Positions 22,674-22,876 of a DNA stretch of 22,876 nt are shown here, piece by piece (position 1 is the stretch's first letter; each line of letters opens with the position of its first letter). A model generated the notes under the pieces. The model made no database searches and had not been told where the DNA came from. It was given only the letters and a program-made list of their open reading frames with translations. Source of the DNA: Nitrososphaerota archaeon. GTDB taxonomy: Archaea; Thermoproteota; Nitrososphaeria; Nitrososphaerales; Nitrosopumilaceae. The position numbers and the translations under genes were made by a program. Location: contig JAEFDA010000082.1 in the NCBI GenBank assembly GCA_016126025.1, positions 1-22,876 of the forward strand, in the 5' to 3' direction.

Positions 22674-22876
22674 CTATGACAGCAGCGCGTCCGCTTCGCG
22701 GAGTGTGGATGCGGCCGCACGGAAGAGCTTGGCGGATTCGGGCTTGTATTCCTCTATGAAGTCTGCCGTCTCCTCGCACTCTCTTGCGGTCTCGGCAAGT
22801 CCCATGGCATATATGCAGAGCAGTATCGAATAAACTATGCTGTCGCCTACCGAACGACGCAGGGCGGAGAATGCCT
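22674..22876 (-). CDS. C-terminal part of an unrecognised protein (5' end outside window)
   Basis: The minus strand is open from the window edge to TAG at 22674-22676, giving 66 residues: SIVYSILLCIYAMGLAETA, then ECEETADFIEEY and LFRAAASTLREADALLS. The composition (alternating acidic and Ala/Leu helices, strong third-position GC) is far more protein-like than the plus-strand frame in the same place. It reads as two or three amphipathic helices, perhaps a helical bundle. It converges with pyrG, 39 bp apart. No family is recognised and the start lies beyond the window. Confidence 0.65.
   Translation of the reverse strand, partial: AFSALRRSVGDSIVYSILLCIYAMGLAETARECEETADFIEEYKPESAKLFRAAASTLREADALLS

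Overview
The window looks like chromosomal DNA from a high-GC member of the Thaumarchaeota (Nitrososphaerota), most like the marine or sponge-associated Cenarchaeum group. This is inferred from gene content, not from a search. The clues are an archaeal short adenylosuccinate synthetase, aIF6, a Sulfolobus-type dicluster ferredoxin, an archaeal OMP decarboxylase, a DUF373 membrane protein, and TATA boxes placed about 24-30 nt upstream of start codons, many of them GTG or TTG. That spacing implies mostly leaderless mRNAs, and I used it to choose several starts.

Left part (1-6315): the 3' end of an alpha/beta hydrolase; histidyl-tRNA synthetase (hisS); aIF6 on the minus strand; a secreted type I periplasmic-binding-fold protein; a ferredoxin ending in a T-rich terminator; a class II tRNA-Ser(UGA) with encoded CCA; a gene-free stretch of about 410 bp with hairpins; and a secreted quinoprotein sugar dehydrogenase.

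Middle part (6316-16440) is the accessory region. It holds a dead IS3-like element (four in-frame TAG codons and a lost catalytic Glu), a large secreted pentapeptide-repeat protein that starts beside the IS end, a small single-pass membrane protein, and a 1018-aa SNF2/HepA-type helicase. A SWIM zinc-finger protein converges on the helicase and overlaps it by 14 bp. Next come a previously hidden 36-codon ORF with a strong promoter and a low-GC SDH/ClpP-like serine protease gene. The helicase plus SWIM pair is the best candidate for an under-described functional system; its role is unknown.

Right part (16590-22876) is housekeeping and rich in nucleotide metabolism. purA and pyrF overlap by GTGA and form an operon. 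They are followed by a NUDIX hydrolase (minus), a cis-prenyltransferase and a DUF373 membrane protein (minus, adjacent), a two-TM small protein, CTP synthase (pyrG), and the 3' end of an unrecognised minus-strand gene at the edge. TAG is used as a normal stop here (hisS, ferredoxin, edge gene), so the TAG codons in the transposase are best read as decay, not recoding.
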